Shown one piece after another: positions 54,808-63,700 of a DNA stretch of 64,000 bases. The notes beneath the pieces were generated by a model. It saw nothing but the letters and a program-made list of their open reading frames with translations. It was not told the DNA's origin and searched no databases. How positions within the stretch are numbered: the stretch's first letter is position 1; every line of letters begins with the position of its first letter. The stretch spans positions 1,860,001 to 1,924,000 of the forward strand of contig OZ220216.1 in the NCBI GenBank assembly GCA_964291505.2, in the 5' to 3' direction. This stretch comes from Kistimonas sp964291505 (lineage in GTDB: Bacteria; Pseudomonadota; Gammaproteobacteria; Pseudomonadales; Endozoicomonadaceae). The position numbers and the translations under genes are program-made.

Positions 54808-54883
54808 TGTTTTGCCTTTTCAGCTTACTGATACTTAAGTAGGGATATGTACGTACTTAAGCGAAGGTTATGTGGATCCATAC

Positions 54884-56308
54884 ATGAGTAGCGCAACAAC
54901 GAACACACACTACAACTATAAAGTGGTTCGCCAGTTTGCCGTGATGACGGTGGTATGGGGCATCGTCGGCATGGCTGTTGGTTTGCTGATCGCAATCCAG
55001 CTGGTGTTTCCTGATCTCAACTTTGAACCTTACCTGACCTTCGGTCGACTGAGGCCACTGCATACCAATGCGGTGATCTTTGCGTTCGGTGGTTCTGCAC
55101 TGTTCGCCACGTCGTACTATGTGGTACAGCGGACTTGTCAGGCTCGGCTCATCTCTGACGGTCTGGCGGCCTTTACGTTCTGGGGCTGGAACCTGGTCAT
55201 CCTGCTGGCAGCCATTACTCTGCCACTGGGCTTTACCTCGTCCAAAGAATACGCTGAGCTGGAATGGCCAATCGACATCCTGATCACGGTTGTCTGGCTG
55301 GTATATGCGTTTGTCTTCTTTGGCACGGTCATGAAGCGTAAAACGCAGCACATTTATGTCGCCAACTGGTTTTATGGCGCATTCATCGTGACTGTGGCCC
55401 TGCTGCACGTGGTCAACAGCATGTCTGTGCCGGTCACGTTCTGGAAATCCTACTCCGCCTATTCCGGCGCGATGGATGCCATGATCCAGTGGTGGTATGG
55501 CCATAATGCCGTTGGCTTCTTCCTGACCGCCGGCTTCCTGGGCATGATGTACTACTACGTACCCAAGCAGGCCGAGCGTCCGGTTTACTCCTACCGTCTT
55601 TCTATCGTCCACTTCTGGGCACTGATCGCCATTTATATCTGGGCCGGTCCGCACCACCTGCACTACACCGCGCTGCCTGACTGGGCACAGAGCCTGGGCA
55701 TGGTGATGTCACTGGTTCTGCTGGCACCGTCCTGGGGCGGCATGATCAACGGTGTCATGACACTCTCCGGCGCCTGGCACAAACTCCGCACCGACCCGGT
55801 GCTGCGCTTCCTGGTGGTTTCCCTGTCTTTCTACGGCATGTCCACCTTCGAAGGCCCGATGATGGCAATCAAGACCGTCAACGCACTCTCTCACTACACC
55901 GACTGGACCATTGGTCATGTCCACTCCGGTGCACTGGGCTGGGTAGCGATGGTATCGATTGGTGCGCTGTATCACATGATTCCACGCCTGTGGGGACGTG
56001 ACAGCATGTACAGCATTGCCATGGTCAACGCACACTTCTGGCTGGCTACTATCGGTACCGTACTGTATATCGCCGCCATGTGGGTTAACGGTATCACCCA
56101 GGGTCTGATGTGGCGTGCAGTGAATGCTGACGGCACCCTGACCTACAGCTTTATCGAATCCGTTATACAGAGTGAGACCGGTTATATTGTCCGTGCCATC
56201 GGTGGAGCCTTCTTCCTCGCCGGTATGGTAGTGATGCTGTACAACGTCTACCGCACCATCCGCGCAGCCGAGCCAGACCAGGCCAAGCTGGCCGCCCAAA
56301 TGGCGTGA
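54884..56308 (+). CDS. ccoN: cbb3-type cytochrome c oxidase subunit I
   Basis: A 474-residue membrane subunit that holds haem b and the haem b3-CuB centre where oxygen is reduced. The start is the ATG at 54884 (MSSATTNTHYNYKVVRQFAV), which lines up with pseudomonad CcoN; the upstream GTG at 54872 is possible. About 12 helices are visible. Ligand-bearing regions are GRLRPLHTNAVIFAFGG (haem b), WWYGHNAVGFFLTAGFLGMMYYYVPKQ (CuB and the cross-linked tyrosine region), WAGPHHLHYTALPDWAQ (CuB histidines) and HVHSGALGWVAMVSIGALYHMIPRL (haem ligands). First of ccoNOQP, downstream of an FNR-type box. Confidence 0.97.
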   Translation: MSSATTNTHYNYKVVRQFAVMTVVWGIVGMAVGLLIAIQLVFPDLNFEPYLTFGRLRPLHTNAVIFAFGGSALFATSYYVVQRTCQARLISDGLAAFTFWGWNLVILLAAITLPLGFTSSKEYAELEWPIDILITVVWLVYAFVFFGTVMKRKTQHIYVANWFYGAFIVTVALLHVVNSMSVPVTFWKSYSAYSGAMDAMIQWWYGHNAVGFFLTAGFLGMMYYYVPKQAERPVYSYRLSIVHFWALIAIYIWAGPHHLHYTALPDWAQSLGMVMSLVLLAPSWGGMINGVMTLSGAWHKLRTDPVLRFLVVSLSFYGMSTFEGPMMAIKTVNALSHYTDWTIGHVHSGALGWVAMVSIGALYHMIPRLWGRDSMYSIAMVNAHFWLATIGTVLYIAAMWVNGITQGLMWRAVNADGTLTYSFIESVIQSETGYIVRAIGGAFFLAGMVVMLYNVYRTIRAAEPDQAKLAAQMA

Positions 56309-56327
56309 CAGGGGGAAGTTTAAAGCC

Positions 56328-56939
56328 ATGACTAAACACGAAATTGTAGAAAAAAACCTTGGCTTGATGGTGATCCTGATCGTCGTCGCCATCAGTTTTG
56401 GCGGCCTCGTTGAGATCGTGCCGCTGTTTTTCCAGAAAGAGACGACCCAGCCTGTGGCTGGCATTAAGCCCTACCCTGCCTTGGAGCTGGAAGGGCGCGA
56501 CGTGTACATCAAGGAAGGCTGTGTGGGCTGCCATTCCCAGATGATCCGTCCACTGCGTGCCGAAGTGGAACGCTATGGCCACTACTCTGTCGCAGGTGAG
56601 TCCGTGTACGACCATCCATTCCTGTGGGGGTCCAAGCGAACCGGCCCAGACCTTGCCCGGGTCGGTCAGCGTTACTCGGATGAGTGGCACCGCGCGCACC
56701 TGTATAACCCCCGTGACGTTGTGCCTGAGTCGATCATGCCCGCCTATCCGCACCTGATGGACAATGTGCTCGATGGCAAAGACACGGCCAAAAAGATGGA
56801 GTCACTACGCCTGGTGGGTGTTCCTTACACAGATGAGCAGATCCAAAATGCTGCCGCAGCGGTAAAGGGTAAAACCGAAATGGATGCCTTGGTTGCCTAT
56901 TTGCAGGGACTTGGCACTGCGCTGACGACAAAACGGTAA
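56328..56939 (+). CDS. ccoO: cbb3-type cytochrome c oxidase subunit II (monohaem)
   Basis: A 203-residue membrane-anchored c-type cytochrome. One N-terminal helix (LGLMVILIVVAISFGGLVEIVPLFF) anchors it. The haem c site is CVGCH at residues 65-69, and the sixth ligand methionine is expected in the PESIMPAYPHL region. The sequence EGRDVYIKEGCVGCHSQMIR is typical of CcoO. Subunit II passes electrons from CcoP to CcoN. It starts 19 bases after ccoN. Confidence 0.97.
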   Translation: MTKHEIVEKNLGLMVILIVVAISFGGLVEIVPLFFQKETTQPVAGIKPYPALELEGRDVYIKEGCVGCHSQMIRPLRAEVERYGHYSVAGESVYDHPFLWGSKRTGPDLARVGQRYSDEWHRAHLYNPRDVVPESIMPAYPHLMDNVLDGKDTAKKMESLRLVGVPYTDEQIQNAAAAVKGKTEMDALVAYLQGLGTALTTKR

Positions 56940-56945
56940 CGGCTT

Positions 56946-57161
56946 ATGGATATCAACACTCTGCGCGGACTGGCCACTGTCCTTTGCATGATCGCTTTTT
57001 TAAGCATCGTGTTCTGGGCCTACAGCAGCAAACGCAAGCGCAGCTTCGATGAAGCGGCTAACCTGCCTTTTGCCGATGATACTGCGCACCGTTCCGCCGT
57101 GATGAGCACCTTCGAGAAAGGCGACAAGAACAAGAACATGGGGGAGAAACAGAATGTCTAG
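56946..57161 (+). CDS. ccoQ: cbb3-type oxidase subunit CcoQ (subunit IV)
   Basis: A 71-residue single-helix protein (MDINTLRGLATVLCMIAFLS...WAYSSKRKRSFDEAANLPF). The helix followed by the KRKRSFDEAA basic and amphipathic stretch is the CcoQ signature; CcoQ stabilises the complex. It starts seven bases after ccoO and its last codons overlap the start of ccoP by eight bases. A tail of about 30 hydrophilic residues after the conserved part is slightly longer than usual. Confidence 0.93.
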   Translation: MDINTLRGLATVLCMIAFLSIVFWAYSSKRKRSFDEAANLPFADDTAHRSAVMSTFEKGDKNKNMGEKQNV

Positions 57162-58050
57162 TTTCTGGAGCGGATGGATTTTCATCCTGACTTTTGCCTG
57201 CCTGGCATTGGTGGTTGGCTTGTTAATTGCCACCACCAAGACCCAGCGCAAGCAAACCACCTCGGAAACCACCGGTCACAACTACGATGGTATCGAGGAA
57301 TATGACAACCCAATGCCCCAATGGTGGCTTTGGCTATTCATCGCCACACTGGTGTTTACGCTGGGATACCTCATCCTGTTTCCAGGCGTCTGGAAAGGCG
57401 CGCTGGGTTGGACCCAGATCAACCAGCTGGAAGCAGAAACGGCCAAGCATACCCGTCAGTATGCACCGCTGTTTCAGCAGTATGCGGCTAAATCCATAGA
57501 AGAGCTTCAGGACAATCCTAAAGCCCTTAAAATGGGTCAGCGTATCTTTCTGAACAACTGTGCGCTCTGCCATGGCAGTGACGCCCGCGGCGCTTTCGGC
57601 TTTCCGAATCTGGCCGATGACGACTGGCTGTGGGGCGGTACACCAGCAGACATCAAGCACTCATTGCTTGAAGGCCGTCGCGGCCAGATGCCCGCTTGGG
57701 GTGCCGTCATTGGCGAAACCGGTGTTCGTAATGTTTCAGCCTATGCAAGAAGCCTCAGCGGTATTGATACCGGTTTCAGCGACGCCGATTTGGCCAAGGG
57801 CAAGAAAGTGTTCGATACCACCTGTGTAGCCTGTCATGGCGCAGAAGGTAAAGGTAACAAACTCCTCGGGGCACCCGACCTGACTAACGGTGTGTGGCTG
57901 TATGGTTCCTCCCAAGCCCAGGTCATGTACACCATTCGTAACGGCCGTAACGGTGTCATGCCACCCTGGAAAGATATCCTGGGCGAAGAAAAGGTACACC
58001 TGGTATCCGCTTACGTTTATAGCCTGTCTCACAAAAAAGACAGCCAGTAA
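57154..58050 (+). CDS. ccoP: cbb3-type cytochrome c oxidase subunit III (dihaem)
   Basis: A 298-residue dihaem cytochrome c that takes electrons from soluble cytochromes. Two N-terminal helices precede HNYDGIEEYDNPMPQWWLWL, the typical CcoP start. Haem sites are CALCH at residues 136-140 and CVACH at 224-228, each followed by a methionine-bearing segment (RGQMPAWG and NGVMPPWK). It overlaps ccoQ by eight bases and is the last structural gene, followed by a strong terminator, so expression of ccoNOQP can be set apart from ccoGHIS. Confidence 0.97.
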   Translation: MSSFWSGWIFILTFACLALVVGLLIATTKTQRKQTTSETTGHNYDGIEEYDNPMPQWWLWLFIATLVFTLGYLILFPGVWKGALGWTQINQLEAETAKHTRQYAPLFQQYAAKSIEELQDNPKALKMGQRIFLNNCALCHGSDARGAFGFPNLADDDWLWGGTPADIKHSLLEGRRGQMPAWGAVIGETGVRNVSAYARSLSGIDTGFSDADLAKGKKVFDTTCVACHGAEGKGNKLLGAPDLTNGVWLYGSSQAQVMYTIRNGRNGVMPPWKDILGEEKVHLVSAYVYSLSHKKDSQ

Positions 58051-58064
58051 TTACAACGACCTGT

Positions 58065-58091
58065 ACCGACTGCACTATGCAGTCGGTTTTT
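58065..58091 (+). terminator. rho-independent terminator of ccoNOQP
   Basis: ACCGACTGCA pairs perfectly with TGCAGTCGGT over a CTA loop, followed by TTTT. It lies 15 bases after ccoP. Confidence 0.92.
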
Positions 58092-58202
58092 CTGAGGGCA
58101 TTGGCTACCGCCGTCTTCAGAAAAACCGAAACGCTTCCTGCACTATTCCAACAATAACATCCGAGCCGAAGCGCCACCGTGAACAGCCAGGGACATGACC
58201 GG

Positions 58203-59627
58203 ATGAGTGAGCCCAATACCCACAAAAATGGTTCAGAGCAAGAACCCGAAATTATTGAAGTCGTTGACCTCTACAAGAAGCGGGAAAAAATCTATACCCG
58301 CTCATTCCAGGGTTTCTTTCGAAACCTGCGCATCAGTGGAGGGGCCTTTCTCTTTATTCTGTATTTCGGCGTTGCATGGATCTCCATCACGGGTCGACAG
58401 GCCATTTTATTTGATCTGCCTGCACGGCAATTTCACATATTTGGCGCAACCTTCTATCCGCAAGACTTCATTTTACTCTCCTGCCTGCTAATCATTTGCG
58501 CGTTTGGTCTGTTTTTTATCACCGTTCTGGCTGGCAGAGTCTGGTGCGGTTATACCTGTCCGCAAAGCGTCTTTACCTGGGTATTCATGTGGGCTGAACA
58601 TATCACCGAGGGTGACCGCAATCAGCGCATGAAACTCGATAAAGCTGAAATGAGTTCCACCAAGTTTTTTCGGAAGGCGCTCAAACATATCCTCTGGCTG
58701 GCTATCGCGCTGGCAACGGGTATTACCTTTGTCGGCTATTTCACCCCTATACGTGAACTTGTCCCCAATCTTTTAACTCTCGATGTTCATCCCTGGGCTC
58801 TTTTCTGGATCGGTTTCTTCACACTGGCCACCTATGGTAACGCCGGCTGGCTGCGAGAGCAGGTCTGCATATACATGTGCCCCTATGCCCGTTTCCAGAG
58901 CGTGATGTACGATCAGGACACCGCCACCGTCTGGTACGATCCTTCTCGGGGTGAGCCACGCGGCCCAAGAAAGAAAAGCGCCGACCCCAAAGCCCAGGGA
59001 CTGGGTGACTGTATTGATTGCAAGATGTGTGTTCACGTCTGCCCGACCGGCATTGATATCCGCGATGGCCTGCAATACGAGTGTATTGGTTGCGCGGCCT
59101 GTATTGATGCCTGTGACAGCATCATGGACAAGATGGGTTATGACAAGGGGCTCATCCGATACAGTACCGAAAGCGAAATCGTCGACGGGAAACCCGGCAA
59201 GATCATCCGTCCTCGCCTGGTTGGTTATTTCATTGCATTGTCCATCATAACCATCATGTTTCTGGTTACCGTCAGCAGCCGCTCCATGATTGAACTGGAA
59301 ATCCTCAGGGATCGTCAAAGCCTGTACACGGAAACCGCCGACGGCCTGATAGAGAATGTCTATACCCTCAAACTGGTTAACAAAGACCAACAAACCCATC
59401 GTTATCGCATCACCACAAGCGGTCTTGACGGATTACGTTATGAAGGTGACACATCCGTTGAAGTCGCATCTGGCGAACTACTCAACATCCCGGTAAGACT
59501 GGTTGCCCCACCGGAAACATTGAAGGGTAAGCGCAACACAACCGTCATCTTCACCGTCACCGCCGAGACTGCTACGATGCAACCTGTCTCGACAGAAAGC
59601 CGTTTCCTTGCTCCGGCTCCCCGGTAA
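58203..59627 (+). CDS. ccoG: cytochrome c oxidase accessory protein CcoG (RdxA/FixG)
   Basis: A 474-residue membrane iron-sulfur protein that reduces copper for the cbb3 active site. The start is the ATG at 58203 (MSEPNTHKNGSEQEP); a GTG at 58179 is possible. It shows about five helices, with the CGYTCPQSVFTWVFMWAEH and CIYMCPYARFQSVM sequences between them, both of the kind CxxxCP known for CcoG copper binding, then two 4Fe-4S ferredoxin motifs CIDCKMCVHVCP and CIGCAACIDACD. The C-terminal 120 residues form the periplasmic Ig-like domain. It is the first assembly gene, after the ccoP terminator, so it should have its own promoter between 58092 and 58190. Confidence 0.96.
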   Translation: MSEPNTHKNGSEQEPEIIEVVDLYKKREKIYTRSFQGFFRNLRISGGAFLFILYFGVAWISITGRQAILFDLPARQFHIFGATFYPQDFILLSCLLIICAFGLFFITVLAGRVWCGYTCPQSVFTWVFMWAEHITEGDRNQRMKLDKAEMSSTKFFRKALKHILWLAIALATGITFVGYFTPIRELVPNLLTLDVHPWALFWIGFFTLATYGNAGWLREQVCIYMCPYARFQSVMYDQDTATVWYDPSRGEPRGPRKKSADPKAQGLGDCIDCKMCVHVCPTGIDIRDGLQYECIGCAACIDACDSIMDKMGYDKGLIRYSTESEIVDGKPGKIIRPRLVGYFIALSIITIMFLVTVSSRSMIELEILRDRQSLYTETADGLIENVYTLKLVNKDQQTHRYRITTSGLDGLRYEGDTSVEVASGELLNIPVRLVAPPETLKGKRNTTVIFTVTAETATMQPVSTESRFLAPAPR

Positions 59628-59649
59628 TACCAAAAGAGGCCATGCTGTA

Positions 59650-60216
59650 ATGCATCATCACCCAAACCAGACTGACACGTTCACCCCATGGTACAGGGAG
59701 CCATGGGTGTGGTTTATTATCGCAATCCTGCTGGTGACCTTTACCTGGGGCGCTATCACACTGACCGTTGCATTGAATAATCGTGACACCGTCGTCGTGG
59801 ATGACTATTACAAGGTTGGAAAAGTCATCAATGAAGACCTGTCACGGGAAAACCGTGCGATAGAATGGAACGTCAACGCGCTAATCAGTGTAGATGACCT
59901 GACCGGCGAAGTCCGCGCCAAAGTCACCGGCAACCTGCCCGAGCGCCCTGATGTCTTACGTCTTCGCTTCTCCTCCCCGGTTTTCAAAAGCAATGACCGG
60001 GAGGTTATGTTACGTCTCACCCCTTCCGGTGATTATATTGGTAACCTGACAAGCAGTGTTGATGGGCGTTATTACGTGCAGCTGGAAACACTGGATGAGC
60101 AAATTCCCGAACAGGCTTACCAGACGGGCTGGCGCCTCAACGATGAGTTAGTACTTGAGCCGGGTACGCCCGTCACACTGTCTGATGGAAAACCCCTTTC
60201 TGGTAGTGAGCAATAG
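59650..60216 (+). CDS. ccoH: cbb3 oxidase assembly protein CcoH (FixH)
   Basis: A 188-residue protein with one N-terminal helix (WVWFIIAILLVTFTWGAITL) and a periplasmic FixH domain; the VVVDDYYKVGKVINEDLSR sequence after the helix is typical. CcoH helps put together CcoN, CcoO and CcoP. The start is the ATG at 59650 (MHHHPNQTDT), with GAGG ten bases upstream; the frame is open to 59608 but would overlap ccoG. It is nine bases away from ccoI. Confidence 0.92.
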   Translation: MHHHPNQTDTFTPWYREPWVWFIIAILLVTFTWGAITLTVALNNRDTVVVDDYYKVGKVINEDLSRENRAIEWNVNALISVDDLTGEVRAKVTGNLPERPDVLRLRFSSPVFKSNDREVMLRLTPSGDYIGNLTSSVDGRYYVQLETLDEQIPEQAYQTGWRLNDELVLEPGTPVTLSDGKPLSGSEQ

Positions 60217-60224
60217 AGATTTTC

Positions 60225-62678
60225 ATGACTGTAAGCTGTTTTCACTGTCATTTACCCATTGCTGGTACACCTCACTATTTCGCCGTCATTGAAGCCGAGG
60301 AGCAGCCCATGTGCTGCCCGGGCTGCAAGGCTGTCGCAGAAGCTATCGTGGCCGGAGGCCTTGATAATTATTACCGTTTTCGCACAGAACCTGCGGAACG
60401 GGCTGAATCGACCAACCAGGTGTTACAAGCCGAATTGGCGCTTTATGACCGTGATGACATGCAGTCGGATTTCGTTCGTACAACATCGGAAGGAAACCGT
60501 GAAGCGCGCCTGCTGATTGAAGGGATCACCTGCTCAGCCTGTGTCTGGCTGATTGAAAAACATCTGTCACACCTCACAGGGATCACTGGCGTCACCGTCA
60601 ACCTGAGTCAGCACAGTGCAACCGTCAGCTGGGATCCTGACAGCGTCAAACTCAGTGATATCCTGCTGGAACTGCACCATATCGGCTATAAGGGTCACCC
60701 CTGGCGCGCTGAACGTCAGGAAGCGCTGATGCAGCAGGAGCACCGGGTCTTCATCCGACGGCTCGCCGTTGCAGGTATTGGCGCCATGCAAGTGATGATG
60801 TATGCCGTCGCCCTGTATGCTGGCGCTATGCAGGATATGGAAGCTGAATATCGGGATTTTATTCGCTGGATCAGCGCCTTTGTGGCGACACCCGTCGTTT
60901 TCTACGCTGCCCGTCCATTTTTCACGGCAGCCTGGCGTGACCTGAAAACCCGACACCTGGGTATGGATGTACCTGTCTCCATAGCCATTGGCGGGGCTTA
61001 TGTTGCCAGCCTCTGGGCCACCTGGCATGGCCATGGAGAAGTCTATTTTGATTCTGTGAGCATGTTTACCTTTTTTCTGTTGCTGGGACGCTACCTTGAA
61101 TTACGTGCCAGACACCGAACCGCTAAAGCCGGTAGAGCTTTACGTAACCTTTTGCCAGCGAGCTGCCTGAAGCTCAAGGGTAACCAGACAGAGCGAGTTC
61201 CCGTTACCGATCTCCAGCCCGGAGACCGGGTCAGGGTATTACCGGGCGACAGCGTACCAACTGATGGCATCATCATCAGCGGACATTCTAGTCTGAATGA
61301 ATCGGCTCTGACCGGTGAATACATGCCCGTCGCACGCCACGCCGGCGAACGGGTTATTGCAGGCAGCCTCAATACCGAGAATGCACTGGACATCGAAGTT
61401 ACCCGTATTGGCGACGACACCCGTCTGTCAGCGATTGTTCGCTTGCTGGAACGGGCACAGAGCGACAAACCCGCTATCGCCCGGATAGCCGACCAGGTCG
61501 CCGGTTTCTTTGTTGCGGCGGTGCTACTGACTTCTATTGTCGTATATACACTGTGGAACCAGATCGATCCCGGACATGCATTCTGGGTCACCCTCTCCGT
61601 TCTGGTGGTTACCTGCCCCTGCGCCCTCTCGCTCGCCACGCCTGCCGCTTTAACGGCGGCTACCGGCACCTTGCAAAAGCTGGGAATACTGATTAGCCGT
61701 GGCCATGTGCTTGAAGGCTTAAATCAGGTAACTCATGTCATTTTTGATAAAACAGGCACGCTCACCAAAGGCCGGCTGATCCTGCGTCAGGTGATCCTTG
61801 TTGAAGACTGCAAACGAGAAAAGGATGATGTCGTTAATCTGGCCAGTGCGCTGGAAAGCCACTCCGAACATCCCATCGCACAGGCTTTCTCAGGCGCATC
61901 CCCTTACTCGGCCAGCGATGTCACCAACACGACAGGCAAGGGGCTTAGTGGCTACATAGACAATGACCTGTACCGCATAGGAACACCGGCCTTCAGTGTT
62001 CCGGACATGGATCTCTCACCACCCGATTTATCTGGACAATGGCTATTACTCAGTTGTAACGAACAGCCCATGGCCTGGTTCGAGCTGGACGATGAGCTGC
62101 GTCCAGAGGCTGCAACGGTCGTTCAATCACTGAAACAAAAAGGAATAACCGTCGAACTACTCAGCGGGGATACGTCAGGTGTTGTATTAAGAGTGGCGCG
62201 CGAACTGGGTATCGAACAATGGCAGGCGGCCGCGGTTCCTGACGATAAACTTAACCACGTCCGCGCCCGACAGGCACAAGGCGCCAAAGTACTCATGGTG
62301 GGTGATGGTATTAATGACGTTCCGGTACTCGCACAGGCTGACCTGTCACTGGCCTTGAACAACGCCACTGACCTGGCAAGAACCACGGCCGATGCCGTCC
62401 TGTTAACGGGCGATCTGCAGCGGCTACTCACGGCATTTGATCTTGCCCGGCAGACACGGCGCATTATCTGGCAAAACCTCACGTGGTCGCTGGGTTACAA
62501 CATCACCGCCCTCCCGCTGGCGGCAACCGGCCTGATCGCCCCGTGGATGGCAGCTATCGGCATGTCGCTGAGTTCATTAATCGTCGTTGGTAATGCCATG
62601 CGACTCACCCGACTGGCACCTGAGACAGCTGTGATGGATAAGGGTAAACTGTCTGCGACCTCTTTCCAGGGAGCCTGA
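60225..62678 (+). CDS. ccoI: copper-exporting P-type ATPase CcoI (FixI/CtpA)
   Basis: An 817-residue P1B-type ATPase that delivers copper to the periplasm for the oxidase. The N terminus has the cysteine-rich MTVSCFHCHLPI and MCCPGCKAVAEAI, then an HMA domain with GITCSACVWLIE. Helix 6 bears the CPC motif in TCPCALSLATPAAL. Cytoplasmic domains show LNESALTGEYMPV (actuator TGE), the phosphorylation site FDKTGTLT, the SEHPIAQAF nucleotide loop and MVGDGINDVPVL. The order ccoGHIS and the FixI-type N terminus separate it from the detoxifying CopA. Confidence 0.96.
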   Translation: MTVSCFHCHLPIAGTPHYFAVIEAEEQPMCCPGCKAVAEAIVAGGLDNYYRFRTEPAERAESTNQVLQAELALYDRDDMQSDFVRTTSEGNREARLLIEGITCSACVWLIEKHLSHLTGITGVTVNLSQHSATVSWDPDSVKLSDILLELHHIGYKGHPWRAERQEALMQQEHRVFIRRLAVAGIGAMQVMMYAVALYAGAMQDMEAEYRDFIRWISAFVATPVVFYAARPFFTAAWRDLKTRHLGMDVPVSIAIGGAYVASLWATWHGHGEVYFDSVSMFTFFLLLGRYLELRARHRTAKAGRALRNLLPASCLKLKGNQTERVPVTDLQPGDRVRVLPGDSVPTDGIIISGHSSLNESALTGEYMPVARHAGERVIAGSLNTENALDIEVTRIGDDTRLSAIVRLLERAQSDKPAIARIADQVAGFFVAAVLLTSIVVYTLWNQIDPGHAFWVTLSVLVVTCPCALSLATPAALTAATGTLQKLGILISRGHVLEGLNQVTHVIFDKTGTLTKGRLILRQVILVEDCKREKDDVVNLASALESHSEHPIAQAFSGASPYSASDVTNTTGKGLSGYIDNDLYRIGTPAFSVPDMDLSPPDLSGQWLLLSCNEQPMAWFELDDELRPEAATVVQSLKQKGITVELLSGDTSGVVLRVARELGIEQWQAAAVPDDKLNHVRARQAQGAKVLMVGDGINDVPVLAQADLSLALNNATDLARTTADAVLLTGDLQRLLTAFDLARQTRRIIWQNLTWSLGYNITALPLAATGLIAPWMAAIGMSLSSLIVVGNAMRLTRLAPETAVMDKGKLSATSFQGA

Positions 62679-62682
62679 TACC

Positions 62683-62868
62683 ATGGCCAGTTTATATTTG
62701 CTGATTCCCCTGGCCGTGATCTTTGTGATCATCGCCGTCGCGCTGTTTTTCTGGGCCGTTGATAATGGACAGTTTGATGACATGGAAGGCCCTGCACACA
62801 GCATTCTGTTTGATGACGAGCCCAGAAAAAAACCAAAAATCACCGAAAAACCGGACAAAAACGAATAG
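62683..62868 (+). CDS. ccoS: cbb3 oxidase maturation protein CcoS
   Basis: A 61-residue single-helix protein (MASLYLLIPLAVIFVIIAVA, then FFWAVDNGQFDDMEGPAH). The WAVDNGQFDDMEGPA segment is the family signature. CcoS is needed to load haem b and copper into CcoN. It starts four bases after ccoI and ends the assembly operon. The polar tail (RKKPKITEKPDKNE) is normal. Confidence 0.95.
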   Translation: MASLYLLIPLAVIFVIIAVALFFWAVDNGQFDDMEGPAHSILFDDEPRKKPKITEKPDKNE

Positions 62869-62944
62869 TCAGTGATCTTAGTCACAACAGTTGCTGCGGC
62901 ATGGCGTTATATATACGGCCAATCTGACTCATTCAAAGCTTTTT

Positions 62945-63700
62945 ATGCCTGAATCACTGCAGTATACAACCGCCATCCTACTCGGCCTGCTTGGCGGCGC
63001 ACATTGTATTGGCATGTGCGGCGGCATCATGTCTGCCCTGACACTGTCGACCCCTGCAGGCAATACCCTCCCACGCCGTCTGTGTTTACTTCTGGCTTAT
63101 AACTCCGGCCGGATTCTCAGTTATGCGATCGCCGGCTTTCTGATGGGGACACTGGGCTGGTTTTTGGGTGGATTCAGTCGTGAAACCAGTCTGGCCATTC
63201 GCTGGCTGGCAGGCCTCATGCTGATCGCCATGGGGCTGTATCTTTCCGGATGGTGGTTTGGCCTCACCAAACTGGAACAGGCCGGCCACCGAATCTGGCG
63301 ACATATTCAACCACGGGCTGCAGCGTTGCTGCCGATTACCAGCCCCTCTCGGGCTTTGGGTGTCGGTATACTCTGGGGCTGGTTACCCTGCGGGCTTGTT
63401 TACAGCACGCTAATCTGGGCTGCATCCAGTGCGAGCAGCTGGAACGCGGCGATACTGATGCTCTGTTTTGGGATTGGCACTATGCCGGTTTTGCTGGCGA
63501 CCGGTCTACTGGCAGACCAGATGAAAAGTATCCTGCAACACCGAGGCGTCAGAGCCAGCGCCGGTATCCTGGTGATGCTGTTCGGTCTATGGACCATTCC
63601 CGGCCCACACCAGCACTGGGTTATGACGCACCTTCAGTTTGGTGCATCCCAGCACAACGCTGCTCAACCGCATGGACACAGTGACCCAGTACACCCATAA
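62945..63700 (+). CDS. TauE/SafE-type membrane protein next to cco genes
   Basis: A 251-residue membrane protein with six to seven helices. The start at 62945 (MPESLQYTTAILLGL) is chosen because the helix 1 motif LLGGAHCIGMCGGIMSALTL then falls near the N terminus as in the family; no good ribosome site is seen. The HCxGMCGG motif is characteristic of the DsbD_2/UreH-like transmembrane group that commonly follows ccoS in gammaproteobacteria and is linked to metal handling or cytochrome maturation. GVGILWGWLPCGLVYS is a second conserved stretch with its cysteine. The histidine-rich C terminus (HNAAQPHGHSDPVHP) may bind metal. It overlaps the 3' end of the convergent gene by 80 bases. Confidence 0.85.
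   Translation: MPESLQYTTAILLGLLGGAHCIGMCGGIMSALTLSTPAGNTLPRRLCLLLAYNSGRILSYAIAGFLMGTLGWFLGGFSRETSLAIRWLAGLMLIAMGLYLSGWWFGLTKLEQAGHRIWRHIQPRAAALLPITSPSRALGVGILWGWLPCGLVYSTLIWAASSASSWNAAILMLCFGIGTMPVLLATGLLADQMKSILQHRGVRASAGILVMLFGLWTIPGPHQHWVMTHLQFGASQHNAAQPHGHSDPVHP

Larger units (their letters stand above)
54383..54883. other. divergent region nucleotidase/ccoN
   Basis: This 501-bp region contains an unassigned long hairpin at 54577-54615, an FNR/ANR-type box at 54794-54807 and a -10 element at 54832-54837. No gene is seen. Confidence 0.6.
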
